A stretch of 64,000 bases of DNA from Vishniacozyma victoriae (Eukaryota > Basidiomycota > Tremellomycetes > Tremellales > Bulleribasidiaceae): positions 320,001-384,000 of the forward strand of contig JADPYG010000089.1 of NCBI GenBank assembly GCA_017654735.1. The letters run 5' to 3'. The notes beneath the pieces are model-generated. The model was given only the letters and a program-made list of their open reading frames with translations. It was not told the origin of the DNA and did not search any database. Each line of letters starts with the position of its first letter. The first letter of the stretch is position 1. Positions 34,392-48,409 of this stretch are shown here, piece after piece. A program made the translations under genes and the position numbers.

Positions 34392-35840
34392 ATGGACATC
34401 GAAGCACTAGCTTACGTAGATATACAGGTAAGTACAATACACTTCCCTTCCGAAGACTGCTGATGAGTCCAGCACGATGCTCTGACTGTCATTGATGATG
34501 TCGAGCAGGGTGTAGTAGGTCACGAAGATATCTGGGTATCTGGGGTAAGTCCACCTTGGTCAACTCGTGGCTGATGGGATCAGTACAAAGCTGGATCATC
34601 TAGTGTTCATGGAAAAGTCCGTTTGGAGTTTCAAGAGGGTGGTGGATCTAGCATGAAGTCCCGGGAAGGTGTCAATGTTACGAGGACCTCGAAGGTGAGT
34701 TGATAATTTCTCAGATGAAGGGTCAATTAGCTGATGGAAAGACTACTTTCGAGGTTGATATACCCGACTTGAGCATTACGAAGAGGAGTATCAAGTTCCC
34801 TCGTCAAATCATTCGTCCACCATATAAGAAGGAGAAGCCTACTTCCGTGAGCCAATCCTCCAATTGCGGGGACAAGCTGATGAGAAGGCACCATTACATA
34901 TCAACTCAATAGCGCTATCTCCACAACATGATCGCTTAGTCGTCGGTGGCCCTGATGGGTTTTGCGCTGTCGTGTCCGCTACTTCGAGCTCTACGGACGG
35001 GGAAGGTGTATTGCTAAAAGGACATGTAGGGGACGTATTGGATTGTAAATGGTTCCCATCCGGCAAGGTACGTCCCCGGAACTGGAAGGTGCTGATATAT
35101 AGGTGATTCTGACAGCATCCTCGGACTTTACGATACGAATCTTTGCAGCTGCAGATGGTCTGAACCCGAGGACACTGAAAGGCCATACCCGCGCCATCAC
35201 TTCGACACACATCATCGGAGTTGGCAAGGAAGTCCTCTCGGCAAGTAAGGATGGAACGATCAGATTATGGAATGTAGGAGAAGGCAAGGAGATTCAAAAG
35301 TGGAGCATAGAAAGGAAACGAGCTATAGAGGGATTGATCGTATTGGAAGACCCGGATGTACTGGCTAGTATGGGCATGGAGGGAGAGGAGAGGATTATGC
35401 TGGCATCAACGAAGGATGGGGTAGCTGTGGTTCCGTGGTCGAAACCTGGATGGTTCGTTGCCAAGCCAGAGGAGGTGGGACATCAAGTCTCGATGGCTTA
35501 TTCGCCAACAGATCAGTTACTCGCAACAGGCCATAGCGACGGTGTCATCCATTTACGTTCCCTCGCATCTCTCCCTCCGAACGGTCCAATGGGGCCAACA
35601 AAGCTTTTCCGCCGGAGTGAATCGCCCATCTACTCCCTATCTTTCGCGTCTTCCGACCTTTTAATCGGGACATCAGCTGGTCTGCCTTGCCGTATAGGTG
35701 TTAGAATCGTCGACGAGACAATATCACTAGAAGTCAAGGATGAATACGCAGGCTGGGAGGCGACAGGTGTGGAATGTTGGACCGAAGGTAATGGGAGCGT
35801 ATGGTGCGCTGGAGGCGAAGGCGGTATTAGACGTTACTAG
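34392..35840 (+). CDS. RPN14: WD40 proteasome assembly chaperone Rpn14/PAAF1
   Basis: A WD40 protein that binds the Rpt ATPases during assembly of the 19S proteasome particle. Four short N-terminal exons (MDIEALAYVDIQ; HDALTVIDDVEQGVVGHEDIW; YKAGSSSVHGKVRLEF; TTFEVDIPDLSITKRSI) lead into the propeller: LHINSIALSPQHDRLVVGGPDG, LKGHVGDVLDCKWFPSGKVILTASSDFTIRIF, LKGHTRAITSTHIIGVGKEVLSASKDGTIRLW and VSMAYSPTDQLLATGHSDG. The GHTRAITSTxIxxxGxxVLSxSxDGTxRLW pattern is characteristic of PAAF1/Rpn14. It ends GEGGIRRY. The product is about 400 aa, normal. It converges with RPB10, 90 bp apart. Confidence 0.82.
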
Positions 35841-35930
35841 AACCTGAGATTGATGCGTTATGATGACGATGCATTGTACATGTCCTTGTAGTACAAAGTG
35901 AAAATGGAACCTGAATCTGGAATGATGATG

Positions 35931-36377
35931 CTATCTGCGGCTTTCGGGTGCCTCGTGAGCTGATGGTCAGCGTCATCCTCGGAGCTTCTCCATAGTACGT
36001 ACGGTTATATAGGAGGAGCTTTTCGATGAGGTCGACTACTTTGTCAGCAATCATCAAGTTGATGGCAATGTGACATACCATGTGTCAAGACCATTCTTCG
36101 ACAACAATATCGTTTCCTTTATTGGTCAGTATTTCCGCCATATCCGTCAATTCTTCATGCTCACAATTGGAGTCGATCTAGCGCATCTCTGAATCTCGTC
36201 AGCCTGGTCCCAGCTTGTTGAGGATGTACTTACCCTTCATCCACTCCGGAAGCTAGCAGCTCGAGCCAACTCTCCCACAAGTTACCAACAACCTTTCCGC
36301 ACGAAAAACACCTGACTGGGATGATCTGCGTTGTTAGCTGCCCTCTAGCATTCGTACCAGCTGGTATTGCTTACCAT
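35931..36377 (-). CDS. RPB10: RNA polymerase subunit Rpb10 (ABC10-beta), shared by Pol I, II and III
   Basis: A small zinc-binding subunit common to the three nuclear RNA polymerases. Splicing gives [32 protein letters not shown], then [32 protein letters not shown] and PHEAPESRR, about 73 aa. The zinc-site cysteines are in RCFSCGK and YCCRRM, and this is one of the most conserved eukaryotic sequences, so the exon joins are secure. Five introns interrupt 73 codons. The first follows directly after the ATG at 36375-36377, so the first coding exon is only the start codon. It is divergent from separase across 211 bp. Confidence 0.93.
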
Positions 36378-36588
36378 TTTGATATGCTGTAGTGATCTAT
36401 AACTTGTTACTCGTTGATAGAGCAAGTAGTCTCGTTGAAATCTAAGTTAACCCTTATCACTCTTGCCAGGCACAGAATACAGTTATACCACGTCATGGAT
36501 ACATGAGACGCGCTCAGTCGCGACTTCTTTTCGTTCCTCCACTTGGATTAGATTGACCTCATAAACAAGGGCAGAGGGGGTAATCGAA
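36378..36588. promoter_or_regulatory. Short divergent promoter, RPB10 / separase
   Basis: 211 bp separate the two start codons, so the two promoters must overlap or be shared. No defined motif was recognised. Confidence 0.4.
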
Positions 36589-39500
36589 ATGCCTACCCGT
36601 CTAGCAACCCGGTCAACATCGAAAACGGAAGATGCGACCCCTCGAACGACCCGGACAATGTCGAGAGCTACGGTCACGAGAGGCAAAAAGGCGGAAGTAG
36701 CTGGAGATGATGATGAGATCTTAGCCAAAGAGATGGAACGGGTCTTGAAGGTGTCGGAGCCGGAACCGCAGGCGAGGACTACGAAGGGCAGGAGTACTAC
36801 GACTGTCGCTGGCAAGGGGAAAGCTAAGGATGTGGAAGAGGCTCCGATCAAGAAGACAGTACCAGCTACCAGTCGGACGACGGTCAAAGCGCCTACCGCC
36901 CCCACATCGACCGCCACTGCAGCTCGAAAGGCTACCGTCCGGACGACCATGATATCGGAGGTCGCTGAGCCAACTGTATCATCTCGAAGAACCACCAGCT
37001 CGACGGCGACGAAGCCGACATCAACATCTCAAACTGGAGCAGCATCTGAAAGAAGCACGGCAGCTACAACGTCCCGTAGTACGACTTCCAAAGCTGTCGG
37101 AACCTCTCGAACCTCAGAGTCAATCTCAAGACCTGGCAAGTCCACTACGATCGCTGCATCGGCCGAGCTGAAGCCGCGCGCATCAACGTCCACGGTGGTG
37201 AAGCCTCGCACGACCACCTCCGCTGAGAAGTCATCTACAGGCGGACCATCAAGCTCAAGACCACCTACCACTGGGCCTCCCCCAGTCAAGGTGTCTAGCA
37301 CCAAGCCAGCCGTCCCGACGACCACCACCTCTTCCAGACCGGTCGCCAGCTCTTCCAATATCAAGACCTCTTCGTCTACTACCGCAAAACAGCCAGTCGC
37401 TTCGTCATCTCGCTTGGCCGCGCCTGGCCCCGCTCAAACGGCACCATCAGTATCGAGGTCTTCAACGCTCACACGTCCCAAGATATCGCTCAAGGGAAAG
37501 GAGAAGGAGATGGTCGTCCAGGAACTACCGCTGTCAGAGTACCCATGGATGGACCCCACCACTTCCCGGTCGCAATACGCGTCAGATGCCATGGCAGCTA
37601 TTAAAGCTTCCATATTGTCTTTGGGAGGCGCTTATAAAGCTGGATACCAGTATGGGGGTAGTAAAGATGATTTGACGGGGGAGCGGGTGGACAAGGAGCT
37701 TGCGATATGTGATGCTGCATTGGGAGTTCTGCGACGGATGGATGAGAAGGGGGAGCTGGGTAGTAAAGGCCTGGAAGTTGAGAAAGCGGGTCAAGCTATC
37801 ATTGGAAGAAGTATCACACTTGGCATGGTGAGTCTCTTCACTTCATCGTCGTGACGCATTCACTGACGTCCAGCCACGACGTGCATTTGATCAGCTGGTA
37901 GCGGCTCGTAAAGGAATCTTGCGGCAGTACAGACATTCGGATACTCCTATACCGAAAACCTCTATTCCTGTCGCGTCCGAGAACACAAACCGTCTCGATC
38001 CAAAGTGGCTGGAATGCTGCTGGCTCCCCTGCCCTCAAGAACCCAAGATATCCGATCAATTGCGTGCAGTCTTTGTTCAACAGATCGCATCTGCCTGGTC
38101 GTGTTTGATAGGAATAGAAGGATACGGCTATGATCTACCAGTATGTCCCCTCTCCGAGTGTCATACACTGCTGATCTGTAGCCCTTTGCGGAGCTCATGC
38201 CCACACCCACTGCGCCCGATGGATGGCTTCACCCTCTCCAGATTGCTCGCCTCGATCCGCCAAGAATGCACTGCGGTTCGATGCTCGCTTTGACCAAGCG
38301 TTTCCAAAATATCCCAATGAGCGCCCCGCACTGGGCACACGTCTTCACGGTACTCCTCAGCGGTCACATCGTGATGGTGACCGAGGGCGAGACGGCCTCA
38401 CCTGGATTACAATCTTTACGACCCCCATCTCAACTCTGGGAAACACTCAAAAAGTGGTTGGTCGCCTACATCAATCATACGGATGTTGAGATTGCTATTC
38501 GGCGGATCGAGGTTGCCGCTAAGATGGTCTCTGATGTCTTGCAATGGGCGGAGGAAGTAATTGACGCGAGGAAGGAGAGTCGACAGGGTTGGCTTTCCGG
38601 AAAAGCGTTGATGGATCTAGTAGACTTTTGGATCGATGTTTCGAGAAAGGTAAGCGCTTTTCGCCTGGCTGTGCTAACCTTATAGAGTCGAAATCCGGCG
38701 AATGTGGCACGAGCGCTTTCTGTCATGTCTGGATCAGATCCGACCTCAAATGCCGTGTCATTTATGGATGTCGACATGAACTCATCATTGTCACCGATTG
38801 AGCGTGACGCCGCTCTAACCCGACTTTTTGGCCAATCCGCCCTGATCGAGACTCTTCTCGCGGAGGATGGTGAGTCCAATCATTCCTTGATACTTGCAGA
38901 CAGCTGATCAGATTAGCAAAACCAAAGCAAAAAGAAATCGATGACGCTTTACAGGCTCTCCAGTGGGACGTATTCGGACTCGCTGTTGGCGATCTGGGCA
39001 ACACGAAACCCGAAACGGAGCAATTCGCAAAAGCTTACAGAATGTATACAAGGATAAGGGCCCTGGTCGTCAAGCTACATAATTCTGTCGACGAGTCTGC
39101 GCGAGGTCCAAGCCGGACATGTCTTCTTGAAGGGGCTTCTGCCGTTGAACGAGCTCTTACTCGTACCACCCTGGTGAGTTGGGTATATCGTAATTAGCTG
39201 ACAATCAGGTGGAGATGAGTTTGTATACCTCCTTTATCAATAGCGCTATTGCAGCGATCGATCACGCCCTCGTCAGACTCCCATCTTCAATGAACGAGTC
39301 CGAGATCATCGCTGTCATCGAACGAGGAAAGAGGATATGCTGGTTGTCAAGAGGTCCAGATGATCGATGGTCCTGTCTTCGATCTCTTGGAAATGCGGTG
39401 ATATCTCTGGCGCATACTTTTCAGTACAAGTACAGTTTACCTCAGACTGCCACAAAAGTCGGTAGGCAGGGTATCGATATCGCAACGGCTGCTCTGGACG

Positions 39501-42500
39501 CGTATCTTCAAGGGGAGAAGTTAGGTTCGACAGAAGTTGAAGAGACGTATAGAAATCGAAGGAGAGCGTTCGATACACTCTGTGTCTCTCTGCTTGCTGT
39601 TGGTGATCGTGAGGTAAGTTTCGACATTTGTTGGAACAGAGAAGTACTCATGTAGTAGGGCGCTATCTCCGCTGGTGCTCAAATGCTCGCGAGCGCCTCG
39701 CCTCGTTTGGTCGAACAGCTTGATGCAGCCGATGAACGACAGACTGCCAAAGTCATCTGCAAGGATCTAGACTTCTTCAATGTTGAGCGACTCTCGTATT
39801 CGCTTTGTACCGAACTTGAATCTATTGGTACCGACGCCATCAACAAGCGAGTGGGCATGATCTTCTCAGAGCTCAAGAATGGGAAGGAATACTCGATCAA
39901 GGTAGTCTCGCTGGTAGCGGAGAGGATATTCGAGTCGATGATCGCAAGAGGCTTCAAATCTGAGCATATGGAACTTGCTTATATCATTGGGGAGGAGGTG
40001 TTGAAGATGCTAGATCAAGATAGTCAGGCCATTCGACGACTTCGGTTAGTACACAAATCCATCAACGAAGTGTGAGCTGATTTGTAGGATCCTATCCCGG
40101 TTGATGCTTCTGACTACCTCCTTCGGGACGAGACAAGTGGACTTTGATCACCTAGTAAAGAAGGCTAGGTCAGAGATCGATACTCTAGTAAGCTGCCTCT
40201 TCTTTGGCGGTGAGCTATAGCTGACAAATAGCGATCCCGGCCAGACGCCAATTTGGTCTTGAATGCCGAGTATCACGCAGTCGTACTCATGCTTCAAGCT
40301 TTCCAGACTTATCAAATTAAAGAGCAGGCTGCTCAAGATGTGATTTCGCTAGCTACAGAGGTTATTCACGAACTACGACAACTCTTGATCCCACCTACTA
40401 GATCGCCTGCGCCTGCTTCACCAAATGTCAAGAAGACCGCTGCTTCCGGTGGGAGCGTCAGAATTACCAAGAAAGGGCAGGAACCTGTGTCGAGTAGATC
40501 TGTTTCGGTCTCCGGACACCCTAAAGCTGCTGCCAAAGGTACGTCTTAACCCAGGATGTAGCTGATGTACAGTTGTGATTTTGAAGAAACGACGGTCTAG
40601 TGTTATCCCAATCACGGAATTTGACGATATTGCACTACTTGCTACGATGCTCAGTAAGTCTTGTCCTACATCTCATAGTACCCAGCTGACGCTCAGGCTC
40701 GCTCGTGTCCCTCCTCGGTCTTCTTGGCGATGTCATGGCCCAAGTAGACGGGATCAAGGTCCTAAGAGCGCTCCTGCGATATCGTGAGGACATGCTCAAT
40801 GGTAAGTCGTGTCATGAAGAGACTGATACTGATGTGCAGACTATGTGATACATTCCGGAGAGCTCGCATCACTCTACTCGAAACTTGGTAAACATACCCG
40901 AGCCACCAACGTCTTTACGCAAGCGCTTCGATCAGCTACAGACAACCCCAAGCTCGTCATCCCCGCCACCCTTGTCGTTCTACATCTCCGCCATTGTGAT
41001 CACCTTGCTTCGTCCGGCGAAGAAACACAAGCGTACGTTCTTGACTAATTCTGGAAGCCGAGCTAATGGTTCAGTATTAAAGCATATGCTTCCGCAGAAG
41101 AGGTCTTCCTTACCCTAGTTCCAACCACCCTGGGCACTTATCGAGATCGACTAGCAGAAAAGAATGCTGGACTACATCGTCTCGCCCTTGCCCACCGTGC
41201 CCTCGCCACTATCAGATTATCCCAGGATGACGCTGCCGGTGCGATTCAACATCGTAAAGCAATCGTCGTACTCCTGTCGGCAAGTATCACCAGTACAGCG
41301 AGTATCGCCATGAACAAACCGAATGTGGAAACCAAGAAGGAGGATGATAATCCATTCACTGTCGCTCCCCCACCACCAGAAAAGATCGGAGCCAACGAGC
41401 CTTCAAAAGAAGCTACTATTGCTGCTAAATCCACATCGGTTCATCCGTTTACAAACAAGTATACGGCTGGTATACATTGGAAAGGCGCCGAGGTACAATT
41501 CTCCCATGATGGGTCGGATGAGACTGATGAATAGATCTTGTTAGATGCCTACCTTGAGTTGGCTAATGCGTATGCCCAGCGAGGGTCGGCTGCGGACGCT
41601 AAGTATTACTTTGCCTACGCCGATGTAGTTGGCAAAGCCGTCAGGTCATCTGCGATAGTAGCTCGGTCGGCTACCAAAGCAGCAAATCTCCGGGGTCGAA
41701 TGAACAAATTGGACGAAGCTCAGGAGAAATTGACATTAGCGTCTGGTGCTCTTGTCGTGGTAAGTCTTTCCTCGCCGAGACAGGGAACGAGCTAATAGTC
41801 AGTCCGATGGCCCTGATGCGTACGATCTTCAACGAGTCAAAGGCGATATCCTAGCTAGGCAGGAAATGACGGATGAAGCTAAACAAGTCTTCGAAGCGGC
41901 TAGTAAAGGCATCCATGGATTGGATACGGTATTCTCGGCAGCTGATGCTTTACTGCCTTCGTAAGCTGGACGATCCTGAGGGGGACTAAGCTGATATCTT
42001 AGACCCAAGAAAGAGGCCCTAGCGAGAGTATCGCTTACGATGTCGACTATGCGGAGCTCGAAGGAACCTCTACTTCCTTCCACCTTATCCCAGATTCTCC
42101 GTCGTCAGGGTATGTTGATATCGTTAACTGAGGTTTTGAGCTGACACGGTAGCTTGGCTCTTTCGAGACGCGGGGCTTGTCAAAGAGAGTGATGAGTTGT
42201 ATAAGCAAGTTCAGCTCTTGCAGAGTGTTGGTGATTCCAAGGTGAGCCCCTTTTGGCGGGTAGGGAAGGAGCTGACGTTCAGGCGGAAGAGAGTTACCTA
42301 GCTGGAAAGCTTGCACTTGATGATGCATTCAATCATTTCCAATCTGATCTATTTATGAGCTCACTCACTGAATCTAGTGAGTCGATCCGATATTAGCAGC
42401 AGAGGTAGCTGACAATCAGCAATCGCAATGCCAATGGGTACCCCGGGCAGGAAAGTGGATCATCGCCAATCTACCCGACATCGTATTCAGGTTATATTGG

Positions 42501-44635
42501 AACAAGCCGACGCTGCCTATCAGAGTGCGCTTGAGCTCGTGGCGGGCAGTGGAAAAGTCGAAGATGTACGACAAGCTTGTCTGTCTTTGGCTTTGTTGAG
42601 GGCGTTCCAAACTAGTCTAGGACAGGGTGGGGCTAGGGTCACGTCTTTTGCTGCTGATCTCCTCGGTAAGTCCTTGATGTGTAATTAACACGTGAGAGGG
42701 TGGTGCTGATGAGTAGCATCTAGTACATCTATCGGTCTACATCGGGAGATACTTGAGGCTATCGAGGGGAAGTTTATCGATATCAGTACAGGGACTACCG
42801 ATTGGCCGACTTTGGACGGCGAATCACTGAAAGCCAGTACTCGGACCCAAGACAAAGAGAAAGACGCCGAGGAGGACGTGACTACTGATCCGGCTCTTGT
42901 TGAGTATTGGAACGGCGTTCGAACTCGGCACAGTACTCGATCATACCTCTCTCCCGACGGACCTTCTTATGATCTCTCGGTCTTACCCAAAACATGGGCA
43001 GTGGTCTCAATAAGCGTAACAGAAGATCGTAACACAATGTTCATCTCTCGACATCAAAATGGACATGATCCCCTGGTATTCTGCCTACCTCTCGATCGAC
43101 AGAGTAAGAGGGAAGGCGAAGAGGAAGATGTATTCACATTCGATGCTGGGATTCTAGAGTTGAAGACCATCATCAAACTAAGTGAAGAATGTTCGAAATC
43201 ATCTAAATTCGTTCAGACGGAAGATGACAAGATCGCTTGGTGGGGGACTAAACGGGAATTGGATGAGAGGATGAAAGATCTAATTGGGAATGTCGAGTTT
43301 TGCTGGCTTGGGGCTTTCAAGGTATGTCCCAGTTTCAGGTTGGGCTGATGAGGTAGACGATCTTTAATCCTCGACAATCTTTGACTACTCAACGGCTGGA
43401 GTTGTTTAGGACAAAGATTGAAAAAGTGTTTAATCTCGCTTTATTTGGATCACCGCATGATTCAAAGAAATATGGGAAGATCCGACTTAGCAATTCGTTA
43501 CTCGAGTGCTTTGCTACTTTATCATCCAAGAGTCGGGATGAAGAGATTGAAGACTTTATCTACTTCATCCTTGATATCTATCAATTCCACGGGGTGCCTG
43601 TAGCTGTTTCTGAGCTTGACCTTGATCAGGTAGGCTTCTGTTTCTACTATATTACAGAGGTATGACGCTAATATCAGGTCGGCATCGACGTCAGGACTGC
43701 TTTAACGGAAATGGAAGCTTCTGCTAAACCTACCACTGCATCACCCGTTGACGGTCCTGAACATCTACTCCTGGCCCTCGACAAAAATACCCAAGCTCTC
43801 CCGTGGGAATCGATGCCCTGTTTACGTGGTCGACCGGTCTCGCGGGTCCCTTCACTACCTGTCCTACTGGATCAAGTCGCCCTTGGGAACATCATGCAGC
43901 CGGGCTCCAAGAGACGGATGGTGAATAGTAAAAAGACACATTTTATCTTGAATCCTAGTGGTGATTTAAAAATCACCCAGGGTACTTTCGAATCTTACCT
44001 TACCGATATGAAAGAGAGGGCCGGATGGAAGGGTGTTATAGGCGAGAAACCGTCTGAATTGGAAATGAGTAGGATCTTGAAGGATAGTGATCTTGTCCTG
44101 TATGTCCCCTTCCACTTTAAGAGCTGAAACGGTGCGGAGCTGATGATAGATACTTTGGTCATGGTGGTGGAGAACAGTATATCCGTGGATCAAAGGTCCG
44201 GACATTACCTAAATGCGCTACTACTTTCTTATGGGGATGTTCATCTGGGAAATTAGATGATCAAGGGGATTTAGATCCAGCAGGAACAGCCTGGGATTAC
44301 ATGATGGCAGGATGGTATGTCCCCTTCTCCCCGACTCTAGTCACAAACTAAATAACAGCCCTGCTTTAACAGCAACATTATGGGATGTAACCGATAGAGA
44401 TATAGATCGATACACTACATCCGTCTATCGACTCCTTGGCCTCGATCCGGCTCATGTATTACAGCAAGAAAAACCTAGAGCTGAACATTCTAAAATGGGT
44501 TTATTACCCCTCTCGAATCAGGGGATGGGGTTGTCGACTGTTGAAGCTGTTAACATGAGTAGGGAGGAATGTAAGATGACGTATCTGACTGGAGCAGCTG
44601 TTGTTCATTATGGGATACCTGTTTATATCTACTAG
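36589..44635 (+). CDS. ESP1: Separase (Esp1/Cut1), cysteine protease of peptidase family C50
   Basis: The protease that cuts cohesin at anaphase onset. The C-terminal catalytic domain shows YFGHGGGEQYIRGSKVR, with the catalytic histidine codon at 44160-44162, and TTFLWGCSSGKLDDQGDLDP, with the catalytic cysteine codon at 44238-44240. ALTATLWDVTDRDIDRYTTSVYRLLGL follows, and the end is AVVHYGIPVYIY. Upstream is a long alpha-helical (TPR/HEAT-like) region over about 20 exons. The first 320 or so residues are a Ser/Thr/Lys-rich disordered tail in one exon (36589-37828) with many STT and SSR runs. Introns are 40-60 nt. Expected length is about 2,200-2,300 aa, within the range for separases. Securin is not encoded nearby. 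Confidence 0.95.
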
Positions 44636-45039
44636 TGGACTATGCATAGCAGTCTTGGCTGGATTGGGACGTAGCTGTTGAATAGTGAGATTTCCGTCAT
44701 GTGAAAGTTCGCTTCGGACGTGACTGCTTATCGTGGAGTATGGATGTATGACGCCTGAGCATTCATCTAGTGATATAGCTCCGCCACGAGATGTGTTCGT
44801 ATAGAGAGGATCGGGAATTAAATTGAAGACGGCAAAACGCGTAGGACGAGTTGCAAAGTGACGATCCAGTCCGACAATTTAGGTCAACTTAAAACCAACT
44901 CAATCTCACTCAACCCTACTGACACACCATGAACTCCCTGGCTCCAACGCGAGCCAGGGAACGCTGCTGCTCGTCCAATACTTACATTTTATAAACTCAT
45001 CTACATACCGCAATACAACATCACTGGTACTAGTGAGAC
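44636..45039. other. Spacer between separase and a hypothetical gene
   Basis: 404 bp between two plus-strand genes: the separase 3' UTR and the promoter of the next gene. A short inverted pair GGCTCCAACG...AGCCAGGGA-like surrounds 44938-44965 but is imperfect. No coding frame or RNA gene was seen. Confidence 0.4.
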
Positions 45040-46989
45040 ATGCCCTCCCCACCGCTTCCACGCCCCATCAATAACCACCCGACCCGTCCTCAACCTCAAT
45101 TCCGTTTCCCCGCTACATCCACATCCACATCAACATCGACGTCGGCATCATCCAACCGGAACCTCAATACTGTATCTGTACCAAACACCAGAGCACACAC
45201 CCCTATCCCTCCCACTACCCTTGCCCCGTCACCCACTATCCGCAGGAAATCATTCAACGTCTCCACTACCACCCTTTTCCCGAACAATCAGCCTCGTACA
45301 CGAACTAAGACCGCTCCATCACCCACCCCAAAGATGATGACGACTATGAACATGGCCCACCGCCTAGCAGGCGGTAGGGTAAAAGATCAAACTGTACATT
45401 ACTCAATAAGTGATAGGAGTAGTACACATACTAAACCCTTACCTGCTCAGGATAACAATTTGGGATATTCAGCAGATGGGTTGAAAAGGATTAGTAATGG
45501 TTTAGGTAGTACTGTCGCAGAGGGGAAAGTTGCGCCTTGTGTAAGTCGTTCATGTTTTGATATGGGCTTTGGCTGATGGGTAGGCTTGGGAACCGATTGC
45601 TATTCCGATTATGCGTCTTGAGGAACCTAAAGGCGGATGGGCTTCGGCTCAGGCTTTCTTCAGAGAGAAGTTGAGTGAGAAGCTTGGTGAGTCCTTCGAG
45701 TCAAGTCCTAGTTTATTCATCGCGATCATCCTTGACGCGTCCACTTCTTTCGACACGTCCAGTCATCTCCCTCCATTTCTTTCCCTCATATACATACGGG
45801 GATTAATCCCTCCCCGCTCATCTCCTCTGCTCTCCCCTTCTTCCTCCCACTTTCCAATCCCCCTTACCCGGTTACGCTAACCCCAGACGTGTACGTCCGA
45901 GATGTCAGAATTCGAGAACCCAACGACGACTTCCAGCATGAGTACGAACTTATCCGAACAGCTGCCGAAAAAGCAGGCAAATCCGATATCAACGAAGCGA
46001 CCATCGCCCACGCCGAAGCACTTGCGCATACAGCTTCACTGGCCAGTCTTGAAGGTAACCTCCTCGCTCTCATTCGAATCTGGAGTGAATTGGATGAGGA
46101 AATGGAAGGATGGATCCGATCAGAAATGGCCATCTTGACCGAAGAATTCCAGGATCGACAATTGTGTCCTAAGAAATATAAAAAGATGAAGAAGGATAGG
46201 AAAAAGGCATTAAAGAAACAAATGTTTTTAGATCGAAAAGCGGAGAATGCGAAAAAGAAATTGGAGTTGAAGGAATTAAAGAGGAAATTGCAAGAAGAAC
46301 AATTGGAGAGGGAAAAGAATGGAATAGTTGCGAAAAAAGAATTTGGACCAGACGCTTTTTGGCCTTTGGAGAAACCTGAAGATCTTAAAAAGGTTGAAAA
46401 AGCACCCAGTTCACATGGATCACAATTTGGTTCGGATGATGATCTTTATACCGACGCTGAAGACGAGACGGAAGAGGATGAACCGGAGAATGATGAAGAG
46501 AGGGAGGAAAGGAGGATTGATGCTGAAAAAAAGGAGAGGAGATTGGCTAGAAAGGCGAAAAGGGCAGAAGAGCAGGCTGCGCAAATAGCGGCTGCGGCTG
46601 CTGCTGGGGAATCTGTCGTTCCGGACGTTCCCAAATCTCAAATGATTGAAAAGAGGAGATCGGCTTTAATGGCGAGACTTAATCGAAGTCCGAGCCCGGA
46701 GCGGATTTATATCAAAGTCAATTCGGTACCGCCTGGTTCAGATATCAATTTCCCAAACAGCTACCCACCGGGGTGGCACGCGACGACCGAACCCGTTCCG
46801 GAATTGGATCCTAGTGATGGACCGGAAACGAATGATCGAGAGCCGAATGCTCAGCCCGAAGATCGAATAAGGGCCCCCGTCGCTACGGCTCCCTCTGGTT
46901 CGTCCAGTACTCTCCCGAATGCCTTTCCGCCAGGATTCGTCCCCTCTTGGTCTGTTCCAGGATTAGAGCCTAGTCCAGATTTGGAGTGA
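45040..46989 (+). CDS. Hypothetical 568-aa protein with Ser/Thr-rich N-terminus and highly charged coiled coil
   Basis: Exons 45040-45540, 45584-45686 and 45887-46989 join in frame to 568 aa. The second intron is long for this genome (200 nt). The N-terminal third is Pro/Ser/Thr-rich with a hexamer-encoded TSTSTSTS run. A compact part follows: WEPIAIPIMRLEEPKGGWASAQAFFREKL, VYVRDVRIREPNDDFQHEYELIRTAAEKAG, then ATIAHAEALAHTASLASLEGNLLALIRIW. After this comes a very charged K/E-rich coiled coil with KKDRKKALKKQ and REERRIDAEKKERRLARKAKRAEE, and a Pro-rich tail. I do not recognise a family. The RNAAKA-type helical middle hints at a structural or scaffold role only. The start follows an untranslated CT-rich leader. 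Confidence 0.65.
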
Positions 46990-47183
46990 ACTATTCGGTG
47001 TTCTTTATTGTTTGTATTCCTGCGACCTGCGGAATTGTTGTCCTTTGTCGTGCTATTCTAGGTGAATCTGAGTTTCTGTAAAATCCTCCATATGTATTCT
47101 ATCGTAGCATTCATGTCAAGCATATCTACCTATCCGTTAGCGAAATTGTACTGATTCCAGGATTGACGGACAAACTCACCAAT

Positions 47184-48246
<1,063 letters not shown>

Positions 48247-48409
48247 TCCCGATTCGTCCAGTATAGGTGTAGTAGACAAGTGAATCAATAATTTTAGATT
48301 TAGATGACTGCATTCAGTAGATTTCCACGTGGTTTACTCATCTCTTTCGTCTTATCAATTTGGTGCATTCCATCAATCCCTTTCCTGTCTTTGTATACTA
48401 TCCATAACA
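48247..48409. promoter_or_regulatory. Compact divergent promoter, TRM8 / mS38
   Basis: Only 163 bp separate the start codons. The sharing of control by a tRNA-modification gene and a mitoribosome gene is inference. A CACGTGG E-box (reading ccacgtgg) lies at about 48327-48334. Confidence 0.45.
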
